Shown: in pieces, positions 10,712 to 21,975 of the stretch
Numbering within the stretch: the stretch's first letter is position 1
Layout of the letters: each line of letters opens with the position of its first letter
From: Cyanidiococcus yangmingshanensis
Lineage: Eukaryota; Rhodophyta; Bangiophyceae; Cyanidiales; Cyanidiaceae
DNA length: 64,000 nucleotides
Reading direction: 5' to 3'
Assembly (NCBI GenBank): GCA_013995675.1
Contig: VWRR01000009.1
Location: forward strand, 310,001 to 374,000
Program-made: the position numbers and the translations under genes
The notes under the pieces: generated by a model
Database searches by the model: none
The model's input: only the letters and a program-made list of their open reading frames with translations
What the model was told of the DNA's origin: nothing

Positions 10712-10945
10712 TGCCCTTGTTACCAATTGGCCGGCCAAGCAGCTCTGCCTGCCAGCGCATGGCAGTCGAGCGTTTTATCGACCGGCGAACACGCGCCAGG
10801 CCTCCGAGCAACCTATTCGTCGCAGATGGCTGCGCTGCATACCTGGTTTTTTGGGGGCTGCTGGTCAGCCGCAATGGGACAAGACTCTTGGCGACCCTGA
10901 CCCAGGCGCAGATGCAGACATAGACTCAGACTCAGACTCAGACCC

Positions 10946-10973
10946 AGATACATCTCTACTCGTAGATGTATCT
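10946..10973. terminator. Perfect inverted repeat downstream of LSM12
   Basis: AGATACATCT and AGATGTATCT are exact 10-base inverted arms separated by 8 bases. They lie about 235 bp after the LSM12 stop, just after a run of GACTCA hexamers (10922-10942). This could be a 3' processing or RNA hairpin element, or a by-product of repeat turnover. The role is unproven. Confidence 0.4.
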
Positions 10974-11059
10974 ACAGATCCATATCTATGCATGGTGAGG
11001 CCGTCGTGCGCACATCGGTCTTATCGGGTGCATCTGCACGCGCAGGAATCAGGGGACGA

Positions 11060-11770
11060 CACGAAAAGGCAGGACACAATAGGATACGATGCGGCAGGAC
11101 GAGAGATGGCACGAACGATACGACAGGGCACGACGACACAGCATACGATGCGATATGGCACGGCACGGCACGGCACGGCACGGCATGGGACGCTACAATG
11201 TGACAGGGTAGAGCACGTCGGAACACGACAAGGCAGCATGCCATGCGATACCATGCGATACCATGCGATACGATACGGCACGGCACGGCACGGCATGGCA
11301 TAGCACGCTACAATGTGACAGGGTAGAGCATGTCGGGACACGACAAGGCAGCATGCCATGCGATACCATGCGATACGATACGGCACGGCACGGCACGGCA
11401 TGGCATGGCGCGCTACAATGTGACAGGGTAGAGCATGTCGGGACACGACAAGGCAGCATGCCATGCGATACCATGCGATACGATACGGCACGGCACGGCA
11501 CGGCATGGCACAGCACGGCACGCTACAATGTGACAGGGTAGAGCATGTCGGGACACGACAAGGCAGCATGCCATGCGATACCATGCGATACGATACGGCA
11601 CGGCACGGCACGCTACAATGTGACAGGGTAGAGCATGTCGGGACACGACAAGGCAGCATGCCATGCGATACGACACAACGTAACGTAATATAATGTAATG
11701 TAGTATACTAGGACGGGACAAGTCAGGACAAGACACAGCACGGTACGACGAGACAGAACGAAACACAGAG
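11060..11770. repeat. Degenerate pentanucleotide satellite with higher-order units
   Basis: Much of this stretch can be parsed in steps of five as variants of CGGCA, ATACG, ATGCG and ACACG. Inside it five higher-order copies, each beginning CGCTACAATGTGACAGGGTA, start at 11191, 11306, 11411, 11521 and 11611. Their spacings are 115, 105, 110 and 90 bp, all multiples of five, and they differ mainly in the number of CGGCA blocks. It separates the convergent LSM12 and H2B genes. Long open frames cross it on both strands because of the low complexity; they are not genes. Confidence 0.9.
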
Positions 11771-11784
11771 GAAGCACAAAACCT

Positions 11785-12141
11785 TTACTGGCTAGAGGTG
11801 TACTTGGTTACAGCCTTGGTGCCCTCCGACACAGCGTGCTTTGCCAGCTCGCCAGGAAGCAACAGACGAACAGCAGTCTGGATCTCCCGAGAGGTCAGCG
11901 TCTTCGTCTTGTTGTACTGCGCAAGTTTGCTCGCCTCGCCGGCAACGCGCTCAAACAAGTCGTTCACAAAAGAGTTCATAATAGACATAGCCTTCGAGCT
12001 GATGCCAGTATCCGGGTGAACCTGCTTCAAAACCTTGTAGATGTAGATGCTGTACGTCTCGAGGCGCCTGCGCTTCTTCTTGTCCACTGCGGCAGGTGCT
12101 TTCGCAACCTTCTTCGCAACCGTTTTTCCTTTCATAGCCAT
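11785..12141 (-). CDS. Histone H2B
   Basis: Core nucleosome histone H2B, 118 residues. A short Lys/Ala-rich tail ([19 protein letters not shown]) is followed by the histone fold: [20 protein letters not shown], then [40 protein letters not shown] and the C-terminal [17 protein letters not shown]. The C-terminal Lys ubiquitinated in other species (in AVTKYTS) is present. A second ATG six bases downstream would remove only two residues. It is divergently paired with H2A across about 1.75 kb. Confidence 0.98.
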   Translation of the reverse strand: MAMKGKTVAKKVAKAPAAVDKKKRRRLETYSIYIYKVLKQVHPDTGISSKAMSIMNSFVNDLFERVAGEASKLAQYNKTKTLTSREIQTAVRLLLPGELAKHAVSEGTKAVTKYTSSQ

Positions 12142-13897
12142 ACTGAATAACAAAGCTCTCACAAAAAGCTGGGGGTCTCCTTGAAAAAGCGCTCACAGAC
12201 TCGTACGCACACGACTCGGCGGGCGCACAGACGCGGGCAGTACAGCGACAAGGCCAAACTGTGGGAGGCTGGCGCGCAGACCACCTCGGGTGCCGCTGGA
12301 GCAGGGGCGCGCGCGACCATCTCGCTGTGACCAGGTGCGCTGCTGCGTCGCCGCCTCGATCTGCCACCTGTGCGTTCGCGCTGGGTCGGGAGTGCGCGCG
12401 CGACCCTGGCGCGATCCATGGATGTCGATCGCGGCCGTTGTGATACCCGGGTTAGGCGCGTCCAGTCTCGGTGGCGTTTTCGTACCGCCTGGCAGTGGGT
12501 CGGCGCCGGTTGATGAGCGCGAGACGGTGAGGCCCAGCCGAGGGCGATCCGAGCGCCGGGAGGTCTTCACTCGATGGGTCTCAGTTGATGGACACCGTTC
12601 GATGGACGCCACCTGGGGGTGAGGATCAGTTGCGCACCAGCCGATGGGCGTCAATTGATAGGCTCCAGCCAGGCTCCAGCCAGGCTCCAGCGAATTAGCG
12701 CAAATCCGAACGCCGGGAGGTCTTCACTCGATGGGTCTCAGTTGATGGACACCGTTCGATGGACGCCACCTGGTGGTGAGGATCAGTTGCGCACCAGCCG
12801 ATGGGCGTCAATTGATAGGCTCCAGCCAGGCCCCAGCCAGGCCCCAGCTAGGCTCCAGCGAATTAGCGCGAACCCGAGCGCCAGAAGAGCTCCACTCGAT
12901 GGGCGTCCGCTCACTAGGTGCGCACTCGGTCTGGGTCGTTACCAGAGCCGCTCACCGCGCCAGTCGATCCTGGTTTCCATGAACGCGCAGAGGATCCGGT
13001 CAAGCGATTAGGCCATCCGCCCCGCTTGTCTACAGAGCTAGACCCACTGCATTAGGCGACCGTGTAATCTATCTGGCGGTCCGGATGGATACCTGAACTT
13101 GGTAAAGTATCTGGGTAAGCGTTATGGGTAGGTGATCTAGATAAGCGCTCTGCGGAGACGATCTCGGGTATGGGATCCGGGAGGCGATTGGCGCAAGCAC
13201 TCTGGCCGCGGGGTCTTGGGCAGACGATCTGTGGCCAAGCGATCTGTCTACCCATCCGCCATCCATGAATGGCGATCCAGCGCGAGCGTTTCCAGATCGC
13301 ACCGAGATCCGGCGCGCGCAACCACCGACGAATTCTGTCCCCCGGGTCCGCCCGCAGTCCCGTACGCGCCTGCACGATCCCCAGTGCCGATCCATGTGCG
13401 TCTCGGGTCTGTCGACGCGACTGCGCACGATCGCACCGATTTCGCGAACCTTGTCCATGGCTCGCGCACCGGTATCGCCAGCCCAAGCGAGCGGGCGTAC
13501 GGACGCGCGCGCACGATCGCACCGATTTCGCTCTACCCTGTCCATGGCTCGCGCACCGGTATCGCCAACCCAAGCGAGCGGGCGTACGGACGCGCGCGCC
13601 ATTGCACTGACCAACGTCCCGGTACCCTGAGGTCGCGGCCCGGCCTGCTGATCGTGATATTGCAGCGCCTGCCTGCAGCCCTTGGCGTTCTCGTTGCTGC
13701 CCCAACAGACTCTGTCGGTGTGTCTGTGCTGCGCTCTGCTCCTGTCTCTGTGTGAGTTTGTGTGTTCGCCTTGCATAGGTGCTCACTAGCCTGCACTCGG
13801 TGGACTGTTTTTGAGCGACTCTGCAAGTAACGCTTTTTGCTGCGTGCTGTTGTTGTTTGTCTATTTTCTTTCTCTGTGAGGTTGACTAGTTTTTGAT
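12142..13897. promoter_or_regulatory. H2B-H2A divergent intergenic region with repeats
   Basis: This 1.75 kb spacer must contain both histone promoters. It holds a 157 bp direct repeat (GCCGGGAGGTCTTCACTCGA at 12555 and 12712, plus a diverged partial copy near 12867) and an 86 bp duplication (GCGCACGATCGCACCGATTT at 13423 and 13509). The last 150 bp before H2A are T/TG-rich (TGTTGTTTGTCTATTTTCTT), resembling the leader of H3. H2B's leader includes CTTTTTGTGAG, similar to TTTTTTGTGAA before H4. Long open frames here on both strands are not credible genes. Confidence 0.5.
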
Positions 13898-14251
13898 ATG
13901 GCTCCAAAAGGCAAAGCGAAGTCTCGTTCGAGCAAGGCCGGTCTCCAGTTTCCGGTAGGTCGTGTGCACCGCTACCTTCGCGACGGTGGGTACGCTGAGC
14001 GCATCGGTGCCGGCGCCCCTGTCTACCTTGCTGCGGTGATGGAGTACCTGACGGCGGAGGTTCTCGAGCTGGCGGGTAACGCTGCGCGCGACAACAAGAA
14101 GACGCGTATCGTGCCGCGGCATATCCAGCTTGCTATTCGAAACGACGAGGAGTTGAACAAACTGTTGGCGAACGTGACGATCGCCTCTGGCGGTGTTCTG
14201 CCGAACATCCACGCAGTCCTTCTGCCGAAGAAGAAAGGCAAGGGCGAGTAA
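13898..14251 (+). CDS. Histone H2A
   Basis: Core histone H2A, 117 residues. Recognised by [20 protein letters not shown], then [40 protein letters not shown] and the docking segment [20 protein letters not shown]. The C-terminus ends [10 protein letters not shown] and lacks the SQ(E/D) motif of H2A.X, so this copy could not carry the usual DNA-damage phosphorylation site. It is canonical H2A rather than H2A.Z. The start ATG ([10 protein letters not shown]) is clear. Confidence 0.98.
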   Translation: MAPKGKAKSRSSKAGLQFPVGRVHRYLRDGGYAERIGAGAPVYLAAVMEYLTAEVLELAGNAARDNKKTRIVPRHIQLAIRNDEELNKLLANVTIASGGVLPNIHAVLLPKKKGKGE

Positions 14252-14306
14252 ACGTATGTTTTGAGTTCTGAAGCGTTCTTTCCAAAGGCCGTGCGTCCGA
14301 GACCAC

Positions 14307-14350
14307 GAGTGCCGACGGTTATGTTCGAGGTCCGAGCACCGACGGCACTC
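14307..14350. terminator. Hairpin 3' of histone H2A
   Basis: GAGTGCCGACGGT and ACCGACGGCACTC form 13-base inverted arms with one mismatch and an 18-base loop, starting 56 bases after the H2A stop. It does not match the short 6-bp animal histone stem-loop, but its place is right for a 3' processing element. Function is inferred only. Confidence 0.35.
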
Positions 14351-14931
14351 GGCTCTGTGTCCCAGCCTGTGTCGTCGGCTGAGGCACACAGCATTCTTGA
14401 CGAGCCATCCAGCGTCCGTTGATGGTGAGATTTCTTCTTTTATCATATATTTCGGCCGCGACTAGAGCCGAACATAAATTGGAACAGAGAAACAAGTGTT
14501 TTGACTCGCTGTTTGCCACCGCGCTTTGTGCTCTCATCGCTATCCGAGTCATTACGCCAGACAGAGAGCTCTGCACTCTGAGATTTTCGTTCCCTACATC
14601 CGGGGATCATGCCCGACCGTGAACGCGCGGTGCCCCTTTCTCGAACCAGAAATCCTAAAGACGCGAGCGTTGTTTGCGGAAAAATGGTTCCTATGGACAC
14701 TCATAGAATCAGCTGGAAGTTATCTGGAAATGCAGTGAGCCACAAGTGCGCAAGATGCCCCCACAGATGGTGATGCTCAGATTTCAAATCGGATGACAAG
14801 GTCCGCACGCTGCAGAAAAGATAAGACAAGCATCGCAGGAACGATTCTTGGGCACCGATGGCATAGGGCATTTGTGAATAAAGATGTCAAGAGAGAAGTT
14901 TAGGTAACGAAAGCTCGCGGCGTCCTGGCAC
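14351..14931. other. Intergenic between convergent H2A and H4
   Basis: No gene recognised; moderately AT-rich compared with the rest. It presumably contains the 3' UTRs of H2A and H4. Confidence 0.4.
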
Positions 14932-15264
<333 letters not shown>

Positions 15265-15937
15265 TCACAAAAAACAAAAACAAAAACAAAAACGCTCAAG
15301 CGCTTAAGCACAAGTACAGCACAAACGTACGGGCGCTCACGCTCAGATAAACTCGCACGCGTACAGGCACGCAGACAGACAGACAGACAGACAGACGAGC
15401 GAGTAGGCACGGACGTCGAGTACACCAACGACAGCGACGACAGTGACGACAACGACGACGACGAACGAGTACTACGTGGTCGGAGAGCGCCAAGCCGGTT
15501 GTCGGGCAAGCGCGCCGAGCGGCCCGTCTCAGAGGCAGTGCCTGCCCCGGCCTCGGCGGTAGCGGGTGTGAGGCGCCTGCCGGCTCCCCCGTCCGCGAAC
15601 GAAGAGACCCTTTTGGCGGCGCGCTGGTGATAACGGCGTTGGGTGGTGTACCGGCCCCCTGCAGGTACTGGATGCGTGGGCGCGGCGCCTGCTGCTTTGT
15701 TGCTGGATGTTGCGTTGGTGACTTGCGGCCGGGGCTGGTATAGAGTGGTCCCTCTGGCGTATTTCGTGTGGGTGGTGGGCTTGATCGCGGGCCAGATTTC
15801 GCGAGTACCGCTGGCGTCGGAGGGTGCATCGACGCTGTGGGTACCAGCGGGTGGAATTTGGAGGGGATCGCGCGGGATGGATTGTCGGGTGTGTCGATTT
15901 GATCTGGCGCGCGTGATCGGGTCGCCGGGCGGCGTTT

Positions 15938-16097
15938 GAGAATCGGGGTCGCTGCGATCGGGCCGCCGAACGGACTGTTTGAAAATCGGGGGGCGCCCAA
16001 TCGCACTGTTGAGAATCGGGGTCGCTGCGATCGGGCCGTAGAACGGACTGTTTGAAAATCGGGGGGCGCCCAATCGCACTGTTGAGAATCGGGGTCG
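15938..16097. repeat. 73 bp tandem repeat
   Basis: Two full units and a partial third, starting GAGAATCGGGGTCGCT at 15938, 16011 and 16084. The first two differ at CCGCCG versus CCGTAG. It lies inside the H4-H3 spacer. Confidence 0.9.
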
Positions 16098-16279
16098 CTC
16101 CTCCCCGATCATCGATCGTCTGCAGCGTGGATACTGATTCTCGCCAGATGGAGGAGCTCCTATCATGACATCTCGCGTGCAATAGATCGTGAATGCACCT
16201 CTGCAGTCGAGCCCTTTGTCCATGAGACCGCATATACTCGAACCTGCCATTATCGAATCTTTTACGGAAGCGTCCCTCT

Positions 16280-16500
16280 CGTACAGAGACCCCTCATTAT
16301 TGGATCTCGTCAGAAATCGAGCTCTGTAGACATCAGGGATCTCAGTAATGAGTCTCTCATTATTCAACTCTCTCGTACAGAGACCCCTCATCATCGGATC
16401 TCGTCAGAAACCGAGCTCTGTAGACATCAGGGATCTCAGTAATGAGTCTCTCAGTATTCAATCCGTTCGTACAGAGACCTCTCATCATCGGATCTTGTTG
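16280..16500. repeat. Tandem repeat of about 94 bp
   Basis: Units start CGTACAGAGACC at 16280, 16373 and 16468 and contain CAGGGATCTCAGTAATGAGT. The third is partial. It is within the H4-H3 spacer and differs in sequence from the 73 bp array next to it. Confidence 0.88.
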
Positions 16501-17021
16501 GGAATCCAGCCTCGCCGAAATCGAGCGGGACGCGCAACCACCGAGCGCGGCGCGCCAGCAACAACGATCGAGATGATCCCGGGAACAACGCGCGGCCGCT
16601 TCCGCAACCAGAGGGTACCGGCCGGATGGGCGCGCGCCCACCCCCAGCCCAGCGGAATCACCAGCCCAAGCGCCCTCGCTGGGGGCCCGCATCGCGACGA
16701 CGTTCGCACGCACGCACGCACCGCTTGCATCAAAACGCGAGAGGGCCCCCGGCCAGTCGCCCGAACGGACCACCGGCGTCAGCTGCGCTTGGCGTTGTAT
16801 TCGAAAGACCCCCGAACGAACGAGCTCGGTCGTGCGAAGGTTGCTGTATACACCTCCGCCGCTGTTTCGTGACCTAGCTGTTCTCTGGTGACGTACCCTG
16901 CTGCCGAGACCAGTTTCTGTGAAGCTTTCGTGTCTCTGAGTTTGTTGTTGTTGTTTGCTATTGTTGCTGTCTCCTGTGACCCGCTGTTGTTATTAGCGCG
17001 GTACCTCTCTTTACGTGTTAA

Positions 17022-17806
<785 letters not shown>

Positions 17807-20464
17807 CGTGAGTGCACTTTGCCTGCGTATTGTGGCAGCCATCCGTGTCTGCTTCTGTATGCGTCTATGTGTGTGTGCCCTTTTGTGTTGGTTTTGAGCT
17901 CATTGTCGCCATGAGCGCGCATGTCTGTGTTTTGGGTACGGAATAGCCTCCGGGGAGGGGGCACCTCGTTGGCGTCGTAACGGCGCACCCATGGGGTCCC
18001 CGTAAGATACCCGTGAGGTCGCAAAGAGAGAACGCGGACGGTACCCCGAAGACGCCCCCTGCTCTCCCAGCGATGCTTCGAAGCGCGTACGGGGACTCGT
18101 GGAGAACGATCCAGTGAAGACATAAAGTCGAAACGTGGTCGATGCAAAAAAAGATGCTGAAGAGATATCGCAAAAGTCCAGCCAAGATAAGCGAGCGATC
18201 TCGTTTACTCATATTGATGTCTCCTGAGCACACATCAGAATCATCTCGACGATATATGAGGACAGTCCGGTCACGGTATAGAAACGATCTCGTAAAATAT
18301 CCAAGGCCGTGTGGATGCCGCGAGAATCATGCAGAAGAGATAGAGCAACTGCCCGTTCAAGATATGCGAGCGATCTCTTTTACTCATATTGATGTCTCCT
18401 GAGCACACATAACAATCATCTGGTAGGCGTCTATTGACTTGTCATGGACAGTACAAGAACCACCTAGTAAAGATATAATGGTAGTTTGCAGACAGCGCGT
18501 GCTTCTTGCGAGAACGAGACACCATCGTTCCAGTGATATTCGTATGCTGCTACGCTGAGGACGGTACGAGAAGGTTCCGACCATGCTATCTCTGTGATGC
18601 TTCGTGAGCGAGACAAGCACTCCCACGGCAGTAGCTGGGGCCCCTACCGAGACCAGGGCCCATCTTAGCGTCAGCGGTTGCTACAGGCCGCCCTCAGCGT
18701 CCCAGCATCAGCTCGTTTGGGCCCCCTTCCTGGCCGATGGCGTGTAATAGAGCCTACCAGCTCTGTACCGGTCTGTATTCAATTCGCGCCTGTGGTCCCT
18801 CAACTGTGCATTCTCCCGCTCAATTTGCTTTGTCTCTAATGTCGCACATGTTTCGGTATCTACCCGTATCTAAACTGTATCTAACCTGATGCATCCAGTG
18901 CATATGGTGCACATGGTGCACATGGTCCATATGATGCGGTCTCGTTGTTAGACTGCAGAGACAGAGAGTCGGTCGTCCTCTCAGGTTGTGCGCTTCGTCT
19001 CCGATGCCGATTCTTCAGCGCTGCGTATCCTCTAACAAGCCATGAACAACGCAGATCGCCCGCGATAACATCATTCTCCAGAGTCGTTACTCGGAGCGGA
19101 ATCTGGGTCAAGACAATGCCACCAACGACTCCGACGTCAAGTGCAGCTGCATATCGCTCCGCCACATCGATTGTCTCAAGGACTCTGCATAGCCACCGGT
19201 AACCCTCTATCTCAACATCTCTTGGTGCCCCGACAAGCACCAGTAACTCTGTTTCTCAATATCTCTTGGTGTCCCGACATTCGCCAGTGACTCGACGCAT
19301 CAATATCTCTTTGCGTCCCGACAAGCACCAGTAACTCTATTTCTCAATATCTCTTGGCGTCCCTACAAGTGCAATACCCAGAAGCGGTTGCCACACCTCC
19401 AGTCCAGCAGTCTCTATGCTCGACAACGGGGCCGTTGACGCAACCAACAGGTCGCTCCGCAACGAGTTCCGCAGAGGCTTGTTGCGTCGCTCCACTCGAA
19501 GAGAACCACCGTGAGGACCGCAGTCGGGGTACAGGGACGCTCGATGGAGGGCGTGCCCTAACATACAAGTTGCGACCTCAACCGCCTGAGGAGGACACCG
19601 CATCCTCCTTGCCTAGTTGGTTTCGTAGGAGAGTAGGTTGGAGTGCGACACACGGACGGACTCGTAGTATCCCAGTCAGGCCCCTGGGGGTACCGCTGCG
19701 TTTATCTGGATAGATTGTAGCGAATCTGAGCGACGTGCACAAATCGAGTGATGTTCCGGCGACTTTTTCGCTTTTTGACTGGGAGCTTGGCGCAGTATTG
19801 GGGCGCCTCAGCGCGAGCTTCCTGGCGTTGCCTATCGCACCCCTGACTGAGTGAGCGACCACCCGGTGCTTTCCCGACTGTACGTCGTCTCCTGAGCGTG
19901 AGCGTTGTGACCAGGAGCACAGACTGGCGGGGAATTCTGTGTCTGTCCGAGTGCATCGCAGGTGTTTCTTGTCCAGGCACCGGACTGGGGCAAACACCAA
20001 TGAATGTGCAAACGAAACCATTGCACAGAAACATTCTGCAACGATTGCTGATCCCTGAATACCAAGTGTTCATATCCCACATGCTCGAGAGGACGACAAG
20101 ACCTCTTGCTCATGACCGGTCTCGAGACATCATTCAGTTCTAGCGTCTCTTCATCGAAATACATTCGTTGCATACTCGTTCCACTGCCTTTACAGTGCGG
20201 AAGCAGGCATCGTTCGTAGCGCTATTGTCGATCAGCGGGTTCATGAACCCTCTTCTACGACTCGGATGATTGCCAACCAAGTCACGCCTGACGCTACTGT
20301 CTCCCCGACGTCCACCTATTGCAGACGAGTCAGCGCTTCAGCAGCGTCGATGCTGACCAGGACGGACACCCAGCGATGCAACAATGCAAATACTACCATA
20401 CATTCGATCGTGGTCAAAGAGTGGCCGCGCTAGAGACACGATCATGAGGTGCCAAGAAGCGGGC
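17807..20464. other. 2.6 kb intergenic region, no recognised gene
   Basis: No protein family recognised. A block around 18160-18240 is repeated around 18335-18415 (GATGTCTCCTGAGCACACAT at 18216 and 18391, 175 bp apart). A 44 bp tandem array lies at 19212-19372. Weak minus-strand frames at 17764-18147 and 18881-19240 have no known motif; the second starts only at GTG inside the 44 bp array. Confidence 0.4.
19212..19372. repeat. 44 bp tandem array
   Basis: The core TCAATATCTCTTGG (first copy TCAACATCTCTTGG) occurs at 19212, 19256, 19300 and 19344, exactly 44 bp apart, with GTCCCGACAAGCACCAGTAA between. About 3.6 copies. Because 44 is not divisible by three, no frame stays in phase, which argues against a coding role. 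Confidence 0.9.
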
Positions 20465-21376
20465 CTAACGACGTAACGTTCTGGAGCCCGTACCCTGGCA
20501 TTCCGCACAGCGCGTCCTTCGGAGTCCAACGCAGATATAGCACATCAGGTCCGGACTCGAGAGGCCAGAGCCTTGACAAGCCTCACAAATATGTTTCCCA
20601 GTGCCTTTGCATTTCTCACATCGCACCGTCCGCTGTCTCGTGAATGGACTCGTTGGACTCAGGATCACTTGGGGTGCCGCTCCAGCCTTGTAGTCAAAAT
20701 CGATGTTCTCGAATCGACTCATCCCGGTTGGTGCAGCTCCCTGCAACGCTTCTCTTGTCGCGCTCTCCTTCATCCGATAAACGTCAATGACAATATCATC
20801 TATGCCTGGGAATGTCGACACACGCGTACTGCATACCCGAACAGTCTGTCGTCCGCCTGGAAGCGCTGGATGAACCATATCACAGGTGCACGCCCCACAA
20901 ACTCCGGAAGTACACCCACGCGGTATACGAAGACCCAGCTCATCTGCTACAGCCAAAATAATGCTGCCTGGACGCGCTGCGGTCTCCAGATCTAGACCAC
21001 TCGGCGTATTGATGAAGCGAACCTTCACCATAGTGCTCGCCGAGTCTGGCTCAGTGTCAGGCTCACCTGTCGGCTGGTGACGGTCCTCAGCAGACGGAGA
21101 CTCGGCCTGACAACTCCAGCCAGCGAACTTGGCACGACCGTTTTCGCATAAGGAACGACGCGCCCGATATAAAGAAGAGGGCCGCTCTCGACAAATGGAA
21201 ACTGTTGAGGAGCCCAGTCTCAGGCAGCGCCGCCAGCGTCGAGACCCCAGCACACCTCCGTACACAAAAGCGCTGTCACAAGCATGCCGCCCGGGAGCCA
21301 GTAATGCGTTCTTTCCAAACCGCTCCGTCGATGACAACAACGATGAACCAGAAAAAAAGGAAATAGAGTCGTACAT
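20465..21376 (-). CDS. Ferredoxin-like [2Fe-2S] domain fused to DnaJ-type zinc finger
   Basis: A 303-residue protein, probably organelle-targeted. Residues 1 to about 110 are Ser/Arg-rich with few acidic residues at the start, like a plastid transit peptide. Residues about 116-200 form a plant-type ferredoxin fold: MVKVRFINTPSGLDLETAAR, then PRGCTSGVCGACTCDM (C155, C160, C163) and C182 in TVRVCSTR, giving the four cluster ligands. Residues 250-303 hold CEKCKGTG, CEACQGSG and CAECQGTG, the DnaJ/BSD2-type CxxCxGxG zinc-binding repeats, with an extra CYIC. The fusion suggests a redox or assembly factor for a photosynthetic complex; this role is inferred. The start was taken as the first ATG (21376); a TTG lies three codons upstream. 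Confidence 0.85.
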   Translation of the reverse strand: MYDSISFFSGSSLLSSTERFGKNALLAPGRHACDSAFVYGGVLGSRRWRRCLRLGSSTVSICRERPSSLYRARRSLCENGRAKFAGWSCQAESPSAEDRHQPTGEPDTEPDSASTMVKVRFINTPSGLDLETAARPGSIILAVADELGLRIPRGCTSGVCGACTCDMVHPALPGGRQTVRVCSTRVSTFPGIDDIVIDVYRMKESATREALQGAAPTGMSRFENIDFDYKAGAAPQVILSPTSPFTRQRTVRCEKCKGTGKHICEACQGSGLSSPDLMCYICVGLRRTRCAECQGTGSRTLRR

Positions 21377-21975
21377 GACACCCAAACACGAGACTTGCTC
21401 TCAAACAATGACACGTGTGCGAACTTAGCGTTTCCGCTGTCTCACCAGGAGATACAACGTTTGTACAGCCCTCCTTCTTGAACACACGTGCACACCAAGC
21501 CCGTCCTTCTACTCGACTTGCAACTTCAAATACTAGTGAACGGGACGCACTGTGCTATCAGAATATCGCCGCAGTCAACGGCAACAGGGAACAAGACCAA
21601 GGGCATTGCTTCGTAGCAAGGTGGTCGCACGAGTGGCGACAAAGTCATCTCTGTTTGGTCCCAACGGGAGTACGTTCCTCCTTGTTGCCACTCCTGATCC
21701 TCGAATAGACCAAGACTCGTTGCTATTTCTCTATCTATCTCTCTGTTTGCCTAACGAGTTGGCTGCCTGAAGGGAGGTTTGCCTTGAACGGAGCCCCTTC
21801 GCAGCGGTTGGCGGTCTTGAGCGCTTCGGCAAGTGCCGCGGGAAGCTGCCAGTTGGTCCTGCTGACGCTTGGTCATCCATTTCCGGTGTTTTCGAAGTAA
21901 CGATCGAAGGATAATCGTCTCAGTAGACTTGCTGCGTCGACGTTGTGGCACTGATCGTGAGGCTGCAGACGACTT
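21377..21975. other. Divergent intergenic region
   Basis: About 600 bp between the minus-strand ferredoxin fusion and the plus-strand coiled-coil gene. It presumably holds both promoters. No repeat or gene was recognised. Confidence 0.4.

Noticed and set aside
11021-11659. Long minus-strand open frame rich in Cys, Pro, His and Arg
   Set aside because: It is a product of the pentamer satellite, open in several frames at once, with no unique protein sequence.
13052-13786. Long open frames on both strands between H2B and H2A
   Set aside because: GC-rich sequence is open by chance; frames overlap in sense and antisense and follow DNA repeats.
18881-19240. Minus-strand frame beginning in the 44 bp array
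   Set aside because: Starts only with GTG inside a repeat whose length is not a multiple of three; no known domain.
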